This document shows, piece by piece, positions 41,786-50,741 of a stretch of DNA of 64,000 nt (positions within the stretch are counted from its first letter, which is position 1; each line of letters begins with the position of its first letter). Made by a program: the position numbers and the translations under genes. The stretch spans positions 57,715 to 121,714 of the forward strand of contig CATQHX010000029.1 of the NCBI GenBank assembly GCA_958296065.1, read 5' to 3'. The notes under the pieces were generated by a model. The model searched no databases, was not told where the DNA came from, and saw only the letters and a program-made list of their open reading frames with translations. Source of the stretch: Vicinamibacterales bacterium (GTDB lineage Bacteria; Acidobacteriota; Vicinamibacteria; Vicinamibacterales; UBA8438).

Positions 41786-42658
41786 ATTGCGAACAACTAT
41801 CAGGCAATGCGCGACGTCCGCGAGATAAAGGATCAGCCGTTGACCGCCGAGGCTGTGCTCGCCCTGCATCGAGCGGTCACCGACGGCACGCTCGACGATC
41901 CGGCGGCCGCCGGCCGGCTGCAGCTCCCGGCCGAAGATCGCGTCGAGGTTTGCGACGCCGGCGGGAACGTGCTTCATCGACCGCCCTCGGCGGAACAGTT
42001 GCCGGAACGGCTGCACGCGATGGTCCGGTTCGCCAACGCCGAGGACGGGACGCAGACGACGCAGGGGGACCGCTTTCTGCATCCGGTCATCCGTGCGATC
42101 GTGCTGCACTTCTGGCTCGCGTACGACCATCCGTTCGCCAATGGCAACGGGCGCATCGCCCGAGCACTTTTCTACTGGGCGATGCTGCGACGCGGCTATT
42201 GGATGTTCGAGTTCCTGTCGATCAGCCGGTTTCTCAAGGCCGCTCCCGTGCAGTATGTCCAGGCCTTTCTCCATGCCGAGACCGACGAGAGCGACGCGAC
42301 CTACTTCATCGTGCACCAAGTCGACATCATCCTGCGGGCGCTCGACGCGCTGGACAGGTATCTCCGGGTGAAGGCGGCGCAGGCGGCACGGATCGACCGG
42401 ATGCTCCGCAACCGCACGGACCTGAACCACCGCCAGCTCGCACTACTCGCCCACGCGGTTCGACACCCGGACTGGGAGTACACGACCCGGTCCCACATGA
42501 CCAGTCACGCCGTCGTCTACGCCACTGCGCGCGCGGATCTGTTCCGATTGGCGGAATTGAGCCTGCTCGACCGGCAAAGGCGTGGACGCAAGCTCAACGT
42601 CTTCCGGGCGCCGCCGGACCTCGAAGCGCGGATCCGGAGGCTGCGATCGGTGCACTGA
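41783..42658 (+). CDS. Fic-domain protein, N-terminally truncated
   Basis: 291 residues from the first homologous ATG at 41783. The Fic motif is HPFANGNGRIAR (116-127): the catalytic His and the phosphate-binding GNGR are kept, but the usual Asp/Glu before GNGR is Asn, as in some Fic subgroups. A winged-helix-like tail follows (LNHRQLALLAHAVRHPD, RSHMTSHAVVYATARADLFR). Full-length relatives have about 100-130 more residues before RERMIANNYQAMR; here that part is replaced by an antisense adaptor remnant. No ribosome site is evident. Fic proteins transfer AMP to targets, but expression here is doubtful. Confidence 0.65.
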   Translation: MIANNYQAMRDVREIKDQPLTAEAVLALHRAVTDGTLDDPAAAGRLQLPAEDRVEVCDAGGNVLHRPPSAEQLPERLHAMVRFANAEDGTQTTQGDRFLHPVIRAIVLHFWLAYDHPFANGNGRIARALFYWAMLRRGYWMFEFLSISRFLKAAPVQYVQAFLHAETDESDATYFIVHQVDIILRALDALDRYLRVKAAQAARIDRMLRNRTDLNHRQLALLAHAVRHPDWEYTTRSHMTSHAVVYATARADLFRLAELSLLDRQRRGRKLNVFRAPPDLEARIRRLRSVH

Positions 42659-42781
42659 CTACCCGCGCGAGGACCTGCCGGAACGCCGTCGCGCCATGAC
42701 AGCGGGTGATTCGTCCGAGCACTCCCCGGTCACGACGTTGAAGGCGGCATACGGATTGATGGTCCCGTGCGTAGTGGTCCC

Positions 42782-44569
42782 TCAGCGATCGAAGGTCCAC
42801 GTGCGGGGCTCGGCTCCCGGCTCCCTCCGCACCTCTTCGACCACGACACGGGGCGTCTCGTCGCGCCGGTAGCGCAGGACCCATCTCAGGCTGTCCCGGT
42901 TCGCCTCGGGCACCGGGATCTCGTGCGTCGCGTGCTCGGCGCCCTCGAAGACGTTGATCTCGCAGACGTCCTCGCCGGCGCACAGCGGAATGGCCTGCTC
43001 GATCCAGTCCTCGACGGAGGCCCCGGGCGTGACCCAGGCTCCCCAGGCGTGGGCGGTGGTCCCCACCCAGCGGAAGACCACCGGTTCGGGATCTGCCGCA
43101 CTGGGGCCCTGGGTGGCGCGCGCCGGACCCGCGGCCGTTGCGGCCAACTCCGTCCAGCGCGCGCGCAGGGCCGCGCGGTCGACCTCCACGCCTCGGAGGT
43201 AAACCGCGGCAATCTCCCGCGTATGCGTGATGTCGTCGAGCGGGTTGGCGTCGAGCACCAGGAGGTCGGCGCTCCGTCCGGCCTCGATGCTGCCGGTATC
43301 GGTCAGCCCGAACGCCCGCGCCGCGCGGGTCGTGGCAGTCACGATCGCCTCGGCCGGCGTCATCCCCAGCCGCACGAAGAGCTCCAGCTCCAGGTGATCC
43401 GCGTAGCCGAAGAAATCGCCCACCGCGCCGGCGTCGGTGCCCATGATGACGTGGTCGCGCAGGCGCAGGAAGTTGTTCCGGATCAGCCGCGACCGCGCTT
43501 CGTCCGCGGCGGTCCGGGGGGCGGCGGCGGAATCACCGGCCGCGGCCTCCCGCAGCATCGCGACGACCTCCTCCGGGACCTGCTCCTGGAAGAAGGGGTC
43601 CTCGTAGACCGGCCGCCGGTACGGCTCGCTCCGGGTGACCATGCCGATGGTCGGCACGATGAAGACGTTGCGCGCCGCGACGAGCTCCAGGTACTCGTCG
43701 TCGACCGCCACGTCGTAGGGCATGTGGATGAAGCGCCGGGCGCCGGCCGCGATCAGCCGCTTGTGGTCTTCCAGCGTGGTCGCATGCGCGATCACCCGGA
43801 TGTCCCGCACCTGGGCCTCGTCGAGGATGGCGGCGTAGATGTCCGGGTGCAGCTTCACCCGCGCGCCCCGCCGCTCGTCGCGCGCGTCCACCCAGATCTT
43901 CAGGATCCGGATGCCGCGCGCGGCCTCGGCCCGCACCGCCTCGCGCGCCTCGGCCGGGCTGCTCACCCCGTGCAGCCCCCACCACCCGGCGTCGTTCGTG
44001 AACCGGGGATTCGGTCCGCCGCCTGGGATCCCGAGGCCCGGCGACACCAGGTAGCGGGCGCCCCCGACCTCGCCCACCCGTTGCGCCTGCCGCACCTCGA
44101 GGGAGATCTCCTCGAGGTCGCTGCCGGTGGAGATGATCGTGCCCACGCCGTAGTAGGCGTGGCGGTGCAGATGGTCGACGAGGTTCTCGCGGGTGAAGTT
44201 CTCCGAGCCCCAGCTCGAGTACCGCTCCCAACCGAGATGCGCGTGGGTGTTGACGAGCGCCGGCATCACGGTGCGGCCGGTCAGATCGACGACGGTCGCC
44301 TCCGGCGGCGCCGCCACCTCGCCCGCGTTTCCGACCTGCACGATGCGATCGCCGCGGACCAGGAAAGCGGCATCGTCGATGATGCGGCCGTCCCCGACGA
44401 TCACCCGCCCGCCGGTGAACAACCGGACATCAGGACCGGAGCCGGCGGGATCCGGCGGTTGGCCGTCCGCGCTTCGCGCGATGCCCGTCAGCAGCGCGAG
44501 CACCACGAGCCCCACGGCGTGCCGCCGGACCAGATTTCTGCCGGTCGCCAGAGTCATGCACCTGCCCAT
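42782..44569 (-). CDS. Exported amidohydrolase-family metalloenzyme
   Basis: 595 residues; an ATG at 44557 is an alternative start. Signal peptide: HAVGLVVLALLTGIARSADG. The TIM-barrel metal site is VNTHAHLG, a probable carboxylated lysine in RILKIWVD, IAHATTLEDH and GTDAGAVGDF, as in imidazolonepropionase-like amidohydrolases. After the barrel and the composite beta domain (LLVLDANPLDDITHTREIAA), an extra ~100 residues with WVGTTAHAWGAWVTPG form an unrecognised tail. The substrate could be a cyclic amide, a peptide or a xenobiotic. Confidence 0.9.
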   Translation of the reverse strand: MGRCMTLATGRNLVRRHAVGLVVLALLTGIARSADGQPPDPAGSGPDVRLFTGGRVIVGDGRIIDDAAFLVRGDRIVQVGNAGEVAAPPEATVVDLTGRTVMPALVNTHAHLGWERYSSWGSENFTRENLVDHLHRHAYYGVGTIISTGSDLEEISLEVRQAQRVGEVGGARYLVSPGLGIPGGGPNPRFTNDAGWWGLHGVSSPAEAREAVRAEAARGIRILKIWVDARDERRGARVKLHPDIYAAILDEAQVRDIRVIAHATTLEDHKRLIAAGARRFIHMPYDVAVDDEYLELVAARNVFIVPTIGMVTRSEPYRRPVYEDPFFQEQVPEEVVAMLREAAAGDSAAAPRTAADEARSRLIRNNFLRLRDHVIMGTDAGAVGDFFGYADHLELELFVRLGMTPAEAIVTATTRAARAFGLTDTGSIEAGRSADLLVLDANPLDDITHTREIAAVYLRGVEVDRAALRARWTELAATAAGPARATQGPSAADPEPVVFRWVGTTAHAWGAWVTPGASVEDWIEQAIPLCAGEDVCEINVFEGAEHATHEIPVPEANRDSLRWVLRYRRDETPRVVVEEVRREPGAEPRTWTFDR

Positions 44570-44596
44570 GGATCGGTAAGCTCCGTCACCGCTGGG

Positions 44597-44746
44597 TCAA
44601 TCGAACCGGGGCGGCTCACTCATCGGCTCGCGAGGGGGCATCTCCAGCTCGACGTCGCCGAAGGGCTTGAACAATTCGTCAATCGCCGTCCCCAGCCCTT
44701 TCGGCGACGCTGCCTCCCGCTCGACCGCCTGCGCCGGGATCGCCAT
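44597..44746 (-). CDS. Small 49-residue protein
   Basis: The ATG at 44746 lies 11 bases after the stop of the upstream gene, with an AGGGGCG ribosome-like site. The peptide AIPAQAVEREAASPKGLGTA then IDELFKPFGDVELEMPPRE has codon choices like real genes (nearly all G or C at third positions) and an acidic C-terminus. It could be a soluble partner of the membrane-anchored protein before it. No family recognised. Confidence 0.45.
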   Translation of the reverse strand: MAIPAQAVEREAASPKGLGTAIDELFKPFGDVELEMPPREPMSEPPRFD

Positions 44747-44757
44747 GCGCCACGCCC

Positions 44758-45324
44758 CTACCCCCGCGAGTCGACGCGGAACGTCCACCAGCTCTCCGGC
44801 CGCGGGGTGTCGAGCGGCGGCGGCTCGCCGCCGCCCCCGGGCTGGCGCGCCTGCACGGCCGGCTTCTGCAGCTTCCGGATCCTGGTGGCCCAAACGTGGT
44901 CGAGCTGGGCCGGGTCCATCTCGCGGTTGAGCACGACGGGGTAGACCACGCCGTCCAGCCGGAGGCGCCCCGGATGGTCCTGATTCACCCGCGGACACCA
45001 GTACTTCTGGTGGCCGACGGAGCAACTGATGAAGAGCTCGCCCTCCGGTGTCGCCATGCAGTTGACGTTCACCGAGTGGGGTCGCCCCCAGATCCCGATC
45101 TGGATCGCGCACAGCGCGACGTCGTTCGCGAAGGTCCAGTCGTCGACCGCCTCCTCGTGGGTGTCACCGAGCAGGATGAAGCCCGGGGTGGCCTCGCAGG
45201 GACAGTTCACGGTCCAGACCGCCAGCCCGGCCACGACCACCAGCGCCAGCCCGGCGGCAATGCCGAGGAGATTCTTCTTCACGAACTCCGATGCCGGTGC
45301 GGCGTCCCAGGACTTTGCGCTCAT
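44758..45324 (-). CDS. Membrane-anchored protein with cysteine pairs, function unknown
   Basis: 188 residues from the ATG at 45324, which has a GGAGGAGG ribosome site. One N-terminal helix (LLGIAAGLALVVVAGLAVWT) anchors it, then a short loop NCPCEATPGF. The middle SVNVNCMATPEGELFISCSV ... YPVVLNREMD resembles the split beta-barrel of flavin/F420-binding proteins, but no cofactor motif is clear. Cysteines at NCPC, VNC and SC could form disulfides or bind metal. It ends in a Pro/Gly-rich tail. The small 49-residue gene follows closely. Confidence 0.6.
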   Translation of the reverse strand: MSAKSWDAAPASEFVKKNLLGIAAGLALVVVAGLAVWTVNCPCEATPGFILLGDTHEEAVDDWTFANDVALCAIQIGIWGRPHSVNVNCMATPEGELFISCSVGHQKYWCPRVNQDHPGRLRLDGVVYPVVLNREMDPAQLDHVWATRIRKLQKPAVQARQPGGGGEPPPLDTPRPESWWTFRVDSRG

Positions 45325-45408
45325 GCTCGACCTCCTCCTGCCGTGCTCCCTTTGGATCGGACCCAATATATGCCGTTCCCGCCCCGCGGGCCATGGCGCC
45401 TCCGGGCT

Positions 45409-45626
45409 TCATGGTCGGCCCGCCTGGCGGGCGACCGCCCAGCGCACGAAGGACGGCCCATCGATGCCCCGCAACTCGCCGTGCTCGGGGTAGACCGACG
45501 CCACGTAGATGTCGCCGTTGGGCGCCATCGCCATCTGGTGGACATAGACGTTGGCGTTCGGAATCCGGAAGACCTCGTCGTCGGTCTCGGCATCGACCAC
45601 CGCGAGATCCTGCCGCCCCCGCTGTG
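45409..45626 (-). pseudogene. Fragment of an NHL-type beta-propeller protein
   Basis: The minus strand reads LAVVDAETDDEVFRIPNANV, then YVHQMAMAPNGDIYVASVYP and a short tail to a stop at 45409. H-x-M-A-x-A-P-N-G-D-I-Y-V-A is the repeat phrase of six-bladed NHL propellers such as peptidylglycine-lyase-like proteins. Only the last blade or so is left, in the gap between two intact genes. Confidence 0.5.
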
Positions 45627-45651
45627 GCGCGGCAACGCCTCCGCGACCACG

Positions 45652-46170
45652 CTACTCGTCCACCTTGCGGTACTTGCGCAGCAGCCTGCCGTTCGGCATG
45701 TAGGAGAAGTACCCGTCCGCGTACTCGCGTCGATCGTTCGTTCCCTCGAGCACGATCACGTCTCCGTCGCTAACAATCGTGAACCGCCGCGGCTCACCCC
45801 CCGACCGTACGGTTACCGCGGCCTCCCCGGACGTCGGTCCGCTCGCGGTCTGGACTCGCTCGTAGGTATAGCTCCAGTGCAAGGCGTCCATCTCGTAGGT
45901 GCCGTAGCCGACGAACGACTCGAAACCGGCCGCCGTCTCGCGGTGGAACGTGGCCACGACGACGCCATCGTGATTCGACCAGCGGCCGCCGGCCTGCGGC
46001 GGACGGACCACCTCGCCGTCGACGTGCCACTCGACGAGCTCCCAGGTCCCCTCCAGAAGCGACCGCAGCTCGGCGGGCGCCTCCGCCTGCTGGGCCAGCG
46101 CGGGCGATTGAGCCAGGAAGCACACCGACCCGATGACGAAGGCAATGAAACGTCGTTCAATCATCCGCAT
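45652..46170 (-). CDS. Secreted lipocalin-like protein
   Basis: 172 residues from the ATG at 46170, which has an AGGGAG site 6 bases upstream. Signal peptide: FIAFVIGSVCFLAQSPALA. The fold starts with LEGTWELVEWHVDGEVVRPP, the GTW-type first strand of lipocalin-like domains, and continues in beta strands (FESFVGYGTYEMDALHWSYT). A small ligand may bind in the barrel. Three 19-bp direct repeats precede the start codon (46181-46237). Confidence 0.65.
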   Translation of the reverse strand: MRMIERRFIAFVIGSVCFLAQSPALAQQAEAPAELRSLLEGTWELVEWHVDGEVVRPPQAGGRWSNHDGVVVATFHRETAAGFESFVGYGTYEMDALHWSYTYERVQTASGPTSGEAAVTVRSGGEPRRFTIVSDGDVIVLEGTNDRREYADGYFSYMPNGRLLRKYRKVDE

Positions 46171-46180
46171 GGTTCTCCCT

Positions 46181-46237
46181 GTTCTGTCACGCATACGCGG
46201 TTCAGTTACGCATACGCGGTTCTGTCACGCGCACGCG
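46181..46237. repeat. Three tandem 19-bp repeats before the lipocalin-like gene
   Basis: GTTCTGTCACGCATACGCG (46181), GTTCAGTTACGCATACGCG (46200) and GTTCTGTCACGCGCACGCG (46219) follow without gaps. They begin 11 bases upstream of the start codon at 46170, so they may act as regulator sites or be slippage products. Confidence 0.85.
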
Positions 46238-46271
46238 ATCCATCGAGCTGTCGACCGTCGTGAGCACCCGG

Positions 46272-47627
46272 TCAGGCCCGCTCCCGGTAGACCCGATCGA
46301 GCACCGGGAGGAGATACTGTCGAAAGCGCGGATAGTCATCGCTCATCACGAAGTGGGACCCGCCCTCGATGACGTCATAGGTCGCCCCGTCGATCATCGC
46401 CGCCAGCGACTCCGCCGGCCCCCTGGCCGTCGGATCGTACTCGCCGCTGAGCAGGTGGACCCCGACCCTGGAGGTGTCGATGGTGTGCGCCTTGCCTCTC
46501 AGATCGTGGTCGACCGAGAAGTAGTACAGGTCGCCGCCGAAGATCCCGGGACCGCCCTGGCTGTAGATCCAGCCCGTCTCCCGCCGGAACGCCTCGCGGG
46601 CCTCCGGGGAGGTGATCATGTACATCCGGGACCCGATGTAGGCGGTGCCGTTCTGCGGATGGCTGAAGCGGCTCTCGTACGGCTTGCCCTTGTTCTCGAC
46701 GAGCGTTCCCGCAATCGACGAGTTGATCCCGATTGCCGCCCGGAACTTGTCGGGATGGTAGTAGGCGAGATCCGGTGCGAGATAGCCGCCCACCGAGCAG
46801 CCCATGTAGACGGGGCGCTCGAGGCTCAGGGCGTTCGAGATCGCCACGATGGAATCCATCAGGTGCTGCGTGTCCATCCGATACTCGGTGGTCCACCAGC
46901 GGGCCGTGGTCGGCGGGAGCGACCGCCCGTGGAACGGCAGGTCGTAGGCGATCATCCGGAACCGTTGCTGCAGCTCGCGGTCCTCCAGAACGTGTCGCCA
47001 CTGCCGGCTGTCGGAGCCGGCCGTGTGCTGCAGCACCATCGGCATGCCCTGACCGGCTTCCTCGAAATACACCCGGTACTGGGTGCCGCGGATCCGTACG
47101 TAGACGTAGCGACCGACGATCGAGTCGAACTCGCGGTCGACCTCGTCGGACAGGAGCTCGGGAACCGGCGCACCCAACGTCTCTCGCACGAGCGCCGCCA
47201 GCCGCAGAATGGCCGCCTGGTAGGGCCAGCGGTGATCGGCGTCGTCGCCGGCGGTCTGGAGACCGTAGTCCCCGAAGCCCTGGCGCCAGGCGTCCAGCGG
47301 ACCCGCGATCCGGACGTCGAAGTCCGAGCCGGGACCTGCCGGAGCGACCTCGACCACCCGTCCGTTGCGGACCGAGACGCCATAGTTGAAGTCATCGATC
47401 CCGAGGTGCACCAACGCATCCCACTCGCGGGCGGCGAGCCCGAACTCCGGATCGGCATTGACGAGGGTGGAGAGAGCCCGGGGATCGAACCCCGCCAGCG
47501 CCGGCTGAGCGGCGGTGGGCGCGCTTGCCGGCGCACGCCCCGCCGCCGGCCTCTCCGCGAACGTCACCGACAAGCCGACGGCGGCGCCACCGGCGCGCAA
47601 CATGAACGTCCTGCGATTCACACTCAT
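46272..47627 (-). CDS. Tat-exported alpha/beta hydrolase
   Basis: 451 residues. NRRTFMLRAGGAAVGL is a twin-arginine signal. An N-terminal cap (60-170) precedes the hydrolase core: MVLQHTAGSDSRQW (oxyanion), MGCSVGGYLA with the nucleophilic Ser, SGEYDPTARG with the acid, and IEGGSHFVMSDD with the His. The Cys-Ser elbow GCSVGG is slightly unusual. A secreted esterase or haloperoxidase-like enzyme is likely; the substrate is unknown. A 46-codon reading frame ends 15 bases before its start. Confidence 0.85.
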   Translation of the reverse strand: MSVNRRTFMLRAGGAAVGLSVTFAERPAAGRAPASAPTAAQPALAGFDPRALSTLVNADPEFGLAAREWDALVHLGIDDFNYGVSVRNGRVVEVAPAGPGSDFDVRIAGPLDAWRQGFGDYGLQTAGDDADHRWPYQAAILRLAALVRETLGAPVPELLSDEVDREFDSIVGRYVYVRIRGTQYRVYFEEAGQGMPMVLQHTAGSDSRQWRHVLEDRELQQRFRMIAYDLPFHGRSLPPTTARWWTTEYRMDTQHLMDSIVAISNALSLERPVYMGCSVGGYLAPDLAYYHPDKFRAAIGINSSIAGTLVENKGKPYESRFSHPQNGTAYIGSRMYMITSPEAREAFRRETGWIYSQGGPGIFGGDLYYFSVDHDLRGKAHTIDTSRVGVHLLSGEYDPTARGPAESLAAMIDGATYDVIEGGSHFVMSDDYPRFRQYLLPVLDRVYRERA

Positions 47628-47642
47628 CGGCTGCTCCTTTGT

Positions 47643-47783
47643 CTACTGCGTCGCGTCGTCCGGCAGCCGCGCGCCAAGAGCTGCTCCGGGTTGCGCGCGC
47701 CGCGAACGCTCCGGGTTGCGCTGCCACCCGCCGCGGGCCTGCATCAGGATGTACTGCACACTGTCGTCAGGGTACGTCATCAT
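47643..47783 (-). other. 46-residue reading frame, small gene or remnant
   Basis: From an ATG at 47783 the minus strand encodes MTYPDDSVQYILMQARGGW followed by Arg-rich sequence, ending 15 bases before the alpha/beta hydrolase start. YPDDSVQYILMQAR looks like the end of a larger protein, so it may be a remnant. It could also be the first gene of that operon. Confidence 0.3.
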
Positions 47784-47890
47784 GCCGTACTGAGGGGAAA
47801 ACAGACACCTCGACGCTCACGCGTAAGCATCAACGCATCTTGTCAATCACTCCTGCTGGAGAGTGGTTGGCAAGTGTCGCGGAGGAGACC

Positions 47891-49171
47891 GTGAACGACC
47901 GAATCAACCGCCCGGCACACCGCCTGTTCGTGGTGGCCCTGCTGCTTGTCCTGGCTGTTGCGTGGGCGGGGACACCGGCCCTGGGGCAGCCTCCGGGCGA
48001 GACGACGGTGCTCCGCGCGGCGCGCATCCTCGACGGGCGCGGGGAAGTACTGGAGGACCGGGATCTCGTGTTGCGCGACGGGCGGATTACCGAGATCGTG
48101 CCGCGCGGCGACGGCCGTGGCGACCGCGTCTACGATCTCACCGCCCTGACGGTGCTGCCGGGCTACATCGACACCCACGTGCACATCGGCAACCACTTCG
48201 ACGACGACGGCAGGGTCCACCGGGACGAGAACGACCCCGGCGTCGCCCACCTGACGCTGCACGGGGCCGAGAACGCGTACCGCACGCTGATGAACGGCAT
48301 CACCACGATGCAGAGCCTGGGTGCGCCGGACGACGCCGAGCTGAAGGCGTGGATCGACCGCGGCGAGATTCCGGGCCCGCGGCTGCTGTCGTCGCTCGGG
48401 GCGGTGCGCGACGACACCGGCACGCCCGACGAGATCCGGGCGTACGTCCGCGACCGGGCCGCCGCGGGGGCCGACGTCATCAAGATCTTCGCGTCGACGA
48501 GCATCCGCTTCGGCGGGGTCACCAACCTGTCGGCCGCTCAACTCGAAGCCGCCTGCGGGGAGGCGCGCGCCCAGGGGCTGCGATCGGTCGTCCACCTGCA
48601 CCGGTCCGACGCGCTGCGGCTCACCGCCGACGCAGGGTGCACGCAGGTGGAGCACGGCTGGATGCTCGAGCCGGGGGACGTCGACGTGTTCGTCGAGAGC
48701 GGCATGTATCTGGGCAACCAGATCGACCTGCTCTTCCGCAACTACGAGGAGCGCGGTGACCGCTACGCCGGCGTCGGGGGTTACACGCTGGAAGGGTTCG
48801 CCAATCTCCAGGCTTCGCGGCCGGGCGCCCTCGCCTTCTTCCGGGCCGCGGCGGCCACCCCCGGCGTGCGGATCGTCTACAGCACCGACGCCAACGCGGG
48901 CAGCCACGGCGCGAACACGGACGAGCTGGTGGCCTATGTCGAGCAGGGCGGACAGGACCCGATGGACGCGGTGGTCTCGGCGACCTCGCTCGCCGCCGAG
49001 TCGCTGGGCATGGAGGACCGGATCGGCGCCATTGCGACCGGGCTCGAAGCGGACGTCATCGCGCTCGACGGCGATCCGCTGACCGACCCCGCCGCGCTGG
49101 GCCGGGTCGTGTTCGTGATGCGCGGGGGACACGTCTACAAGAACGACCCGCCACGGGCTCCCCGTCGGTGA
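47891..49171 (+). CDS. Exported amidohydrolase (imidazolonepropionase-like)
   Basis: 426 residues from the GTG at 47891, which follows GGAGGAGACC. Signal peptide: LFVVALLLVLAVAWAGTPALG. Metal-binding motifs are GYIDTHVHIG (HxH), VIKIFAS (the lysine), SVVHLHRSDAL and QVEHGWML, and YSTDANAGSHG supplies the last Asp. All ligands are present and length is normal. Second amidohydrolase in this area (compare 42782-44569). Its 3' end abuts the truncated DUF4276 gene on the other strand. Confidence 0.9.
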   Translation: MNDRINRPAHRLFVVALLLVLAVAWAGTPALGQPPGETTVLRAARILDGRGEVLEDRDLVLRDGRITEIVPRGDGRGDRVYDLTALTVLPGYIDTHVHIGNHFDDDGRVHRDENDPGVAHLTLHGAENAYRTLMNGITTMQSLGAPDDAELKAWIDRGEIPGPRLLSSLGAVRDDTGTPDEIRAYVRDRAAAGADVIKIFASTSIRFGGVTNLSAAQLEAACGEARAQGLRSVVHLHRSDALRLTADAGCTQVEHGWMLEPGDVDVFVESGMYLGNQIDLLFRNYEERGDRYAGVGGYTLEGFANLQASRPGALAFFRAAAATPGVRIVYSTDANAGSHGANTDELVAYVEQGGQDPMDAVVSATSLAAESLGMEDRIGAIATGLEADVIALDGDPLTDPAALGRVVFVMRGGHVYKNDPPRAPRR

Positions 49172-49189
49172 AGATCTGCCTGCAGCCAC

Positions 49190-49412
49190 CAGCGGAGTAA
49201 GCCGCAGCCCAGCGAGGTCGATGGGAGTGATACAGCAGCGCCATATCGGACGCGAGTCGCTTGACTGTAACGCTGCCGCCGCCTGCCCCTGCGCCGATAC
49301 CGACCAGTATTGGCTCGGGCGCGACACCGAGCGGTCGCAAATGCTCGTCGAGGACCGCCTTCACGAACTCCTCTTCCGTCTGCCCCTCCACCGACACTGC
49401 GAGACGGATCAC
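49190..49412 (-). pseudogene. Truncated DUF4276 protein, partner of the OLD/RecF-like ATPase
   Basis: The GTG at 49412 overlaps the ATPase stop (GTGA) and has TTGGAGG seven bases upstream. The protein begins VIRLAVSVEGQTEEEFVKAV, then GVAPEPILVGIGAGAGGGSV and ASDMALLYHSH, the first 70 residues of DUF4276 (TOPRIM-related, EGxTE motif). Normal length is about 200. After YHSH the sequence no longer fits, and the frame runs into the antisense of the amidohydrolase, so the C-terminal half is lost. Confidence 0.7.
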
Positions 49413-50539
49413 GGACGCCCTCCAATGAGGTTCTTCTGCCACATCTCACCCGGCATGAAGCCTTCATCGAGCCATCGCTTGTATCCCTCAGGGTCGGGTC
49501 GGCGGAACATCGTCCGCCCATCTCGCAGCTCCAGAACGACAATGTCCTCGAGGTCGAACGCGTCGACGAGTAGCGGCGACTGCGTCGCTACGATGACCTG
49601 ACGGTCCATCGCGAGCGACTTGATCATGCTGCCCACCAGGGCGATGGCGGCGGGGTGCAAGCCGAGCTCCGGCTCGTCGAGCAGCAGCACGTCCGGCAAC
49701 ATCCCGGACGGCAGGTTCAACAACGTCACCAGAGCAAAGAAGCGGAGTGACCCGTCCGAGGTGAGGTGCGCCCCGAAGGTCTTGTCCGTTCCCGACGCCT
49801 TCCATCGCAACGATACCTTCCCATAGCTCTCGTCGACCTGGAAGCGGTCGAAAACCGGGAGCACCCGCCTGACGTGCTGGCATATCAGATCGAACCGCCT
49901 GATGTCTTCCTCCTCCAATCGATGCAGGACCGCGGCGAGATTCCCTCCATGCGTGCGCAAGTAATCGTTGTCCTCCGCGTCCCACCGCTTCTTGAAATTC
50001 GAGGTATAGGACGTGTCGTGGAACTGGAATACCTGGCAGCCCCTCAGGAGATGGACTATGACCCTGGCGGTGACGGGGTTGGGGCCGACGGATGACGAAG
50101 CGTGCGCAACGTCGACGATGGCGGCTTCCCGGTGACCACCGCTAACGTGCTGCCAGTCCGGATCTGTCGCATAGCGGTCCGGGCTGAAACGATACGCCTC
50201 TTCGGTAAAGATGAAGCGGTCCGGATGCGCATACGAAAGTGCAAAGCGGTAGTCGTTGCGGCCCTTGTCGGTACGCAGCGCAAGTTCACCTTCCATGCGC
50301 GGGGTAACGCTATTGCCCCCGTACAATTGGTCGTCGGCGCCTCCGTACCGCTCAACGAACTCGCCGAGTCTTCGTGACCGCAGCATCCAGCTCATCATCT
50401 CGAAAAAGCGGATGAAATTGGATTTTCCCGAGCCGTTGGCGCCAATCAGGACGTTCGCATTCTGGAGATTGGACAGCTCGACGTCTGCGAGCGATCTGAA
50501 CCCCCGGATGCGTACCGACTCGATCCTGCCAGCGCTCAT
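49409..50539 (-). CDS. OLD/RecF-like AAA ATPase (AAA_21), probable defence gene
   Basis: 376 residues from the ATG at 50539; the AGGAGG 9 bases upstream favours it over an ATG at 50548. VRIRGFRSLADVELSNLQNA leads to Walker A GANGSGKS (33-40); PDVLLLDEPELGLHP is the ABC-type signature and Walker B; VIVATQSPLLVDAF is the switch histidine-type region (Gln here). The second gene of the operon encodes a DUF4276 TOPRIM-like protein, a pairing seen in abortive-infection systems. In such systems the ATPase senses phage and the partner acts as effector. With the partner truncated here, the module is probably inactive. Confidence 0.85.
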   Translation of the reverse strand: MSAGRIESVRIRGFRSLADVELSNLQNANVLIGANGSGKSNFIRFFEMMSWMLRSRRLGEFVERYGGADDQLYGGNSVTPRMEGELALRTDKGRNDYRFALSYAHPDRFIFTEEAYRFSPDRYATDPDWQHVSGGHREAAIVDVAHASSSVGPNPVTARVIVHLLRGCQVFQFHDTSYTSNFKKRWDAEDNDYLRTHGGNLAAVLHRLEEEDIRRFDLICQHVRRVLPVFDRFQVDESYGKVSLRWKASGTDKTFGAHLTSDGSLRFFALVTLLNLPSGMLPDVLLLDEPELGLHPAAIALVGSMIKSLAMDRQVIVATQSPLLVDAFDLEDIVVLELRDGRTMFRRPDPEGYKRWLDEGFMPGEMWQKNLIGGRP

Positions 50540-50741
50540 CGACGACATCCTCCTGAATGGATCTTCTCACACGACGAGCGATGCCATCCGGCGACGCAGG
50601 TTTCCAGGAGCAGGGGCACGGTTCCGCCACCGATACGGAAACGTGGCGCCAGCGACTAGACCGAACGCTGAGGATTTCGGGCAGCTCCTGAAGTTGCAGT
50701 GACCGCTCTCACCCCGACGTGGGGGGGGGAACAGCTAGATC

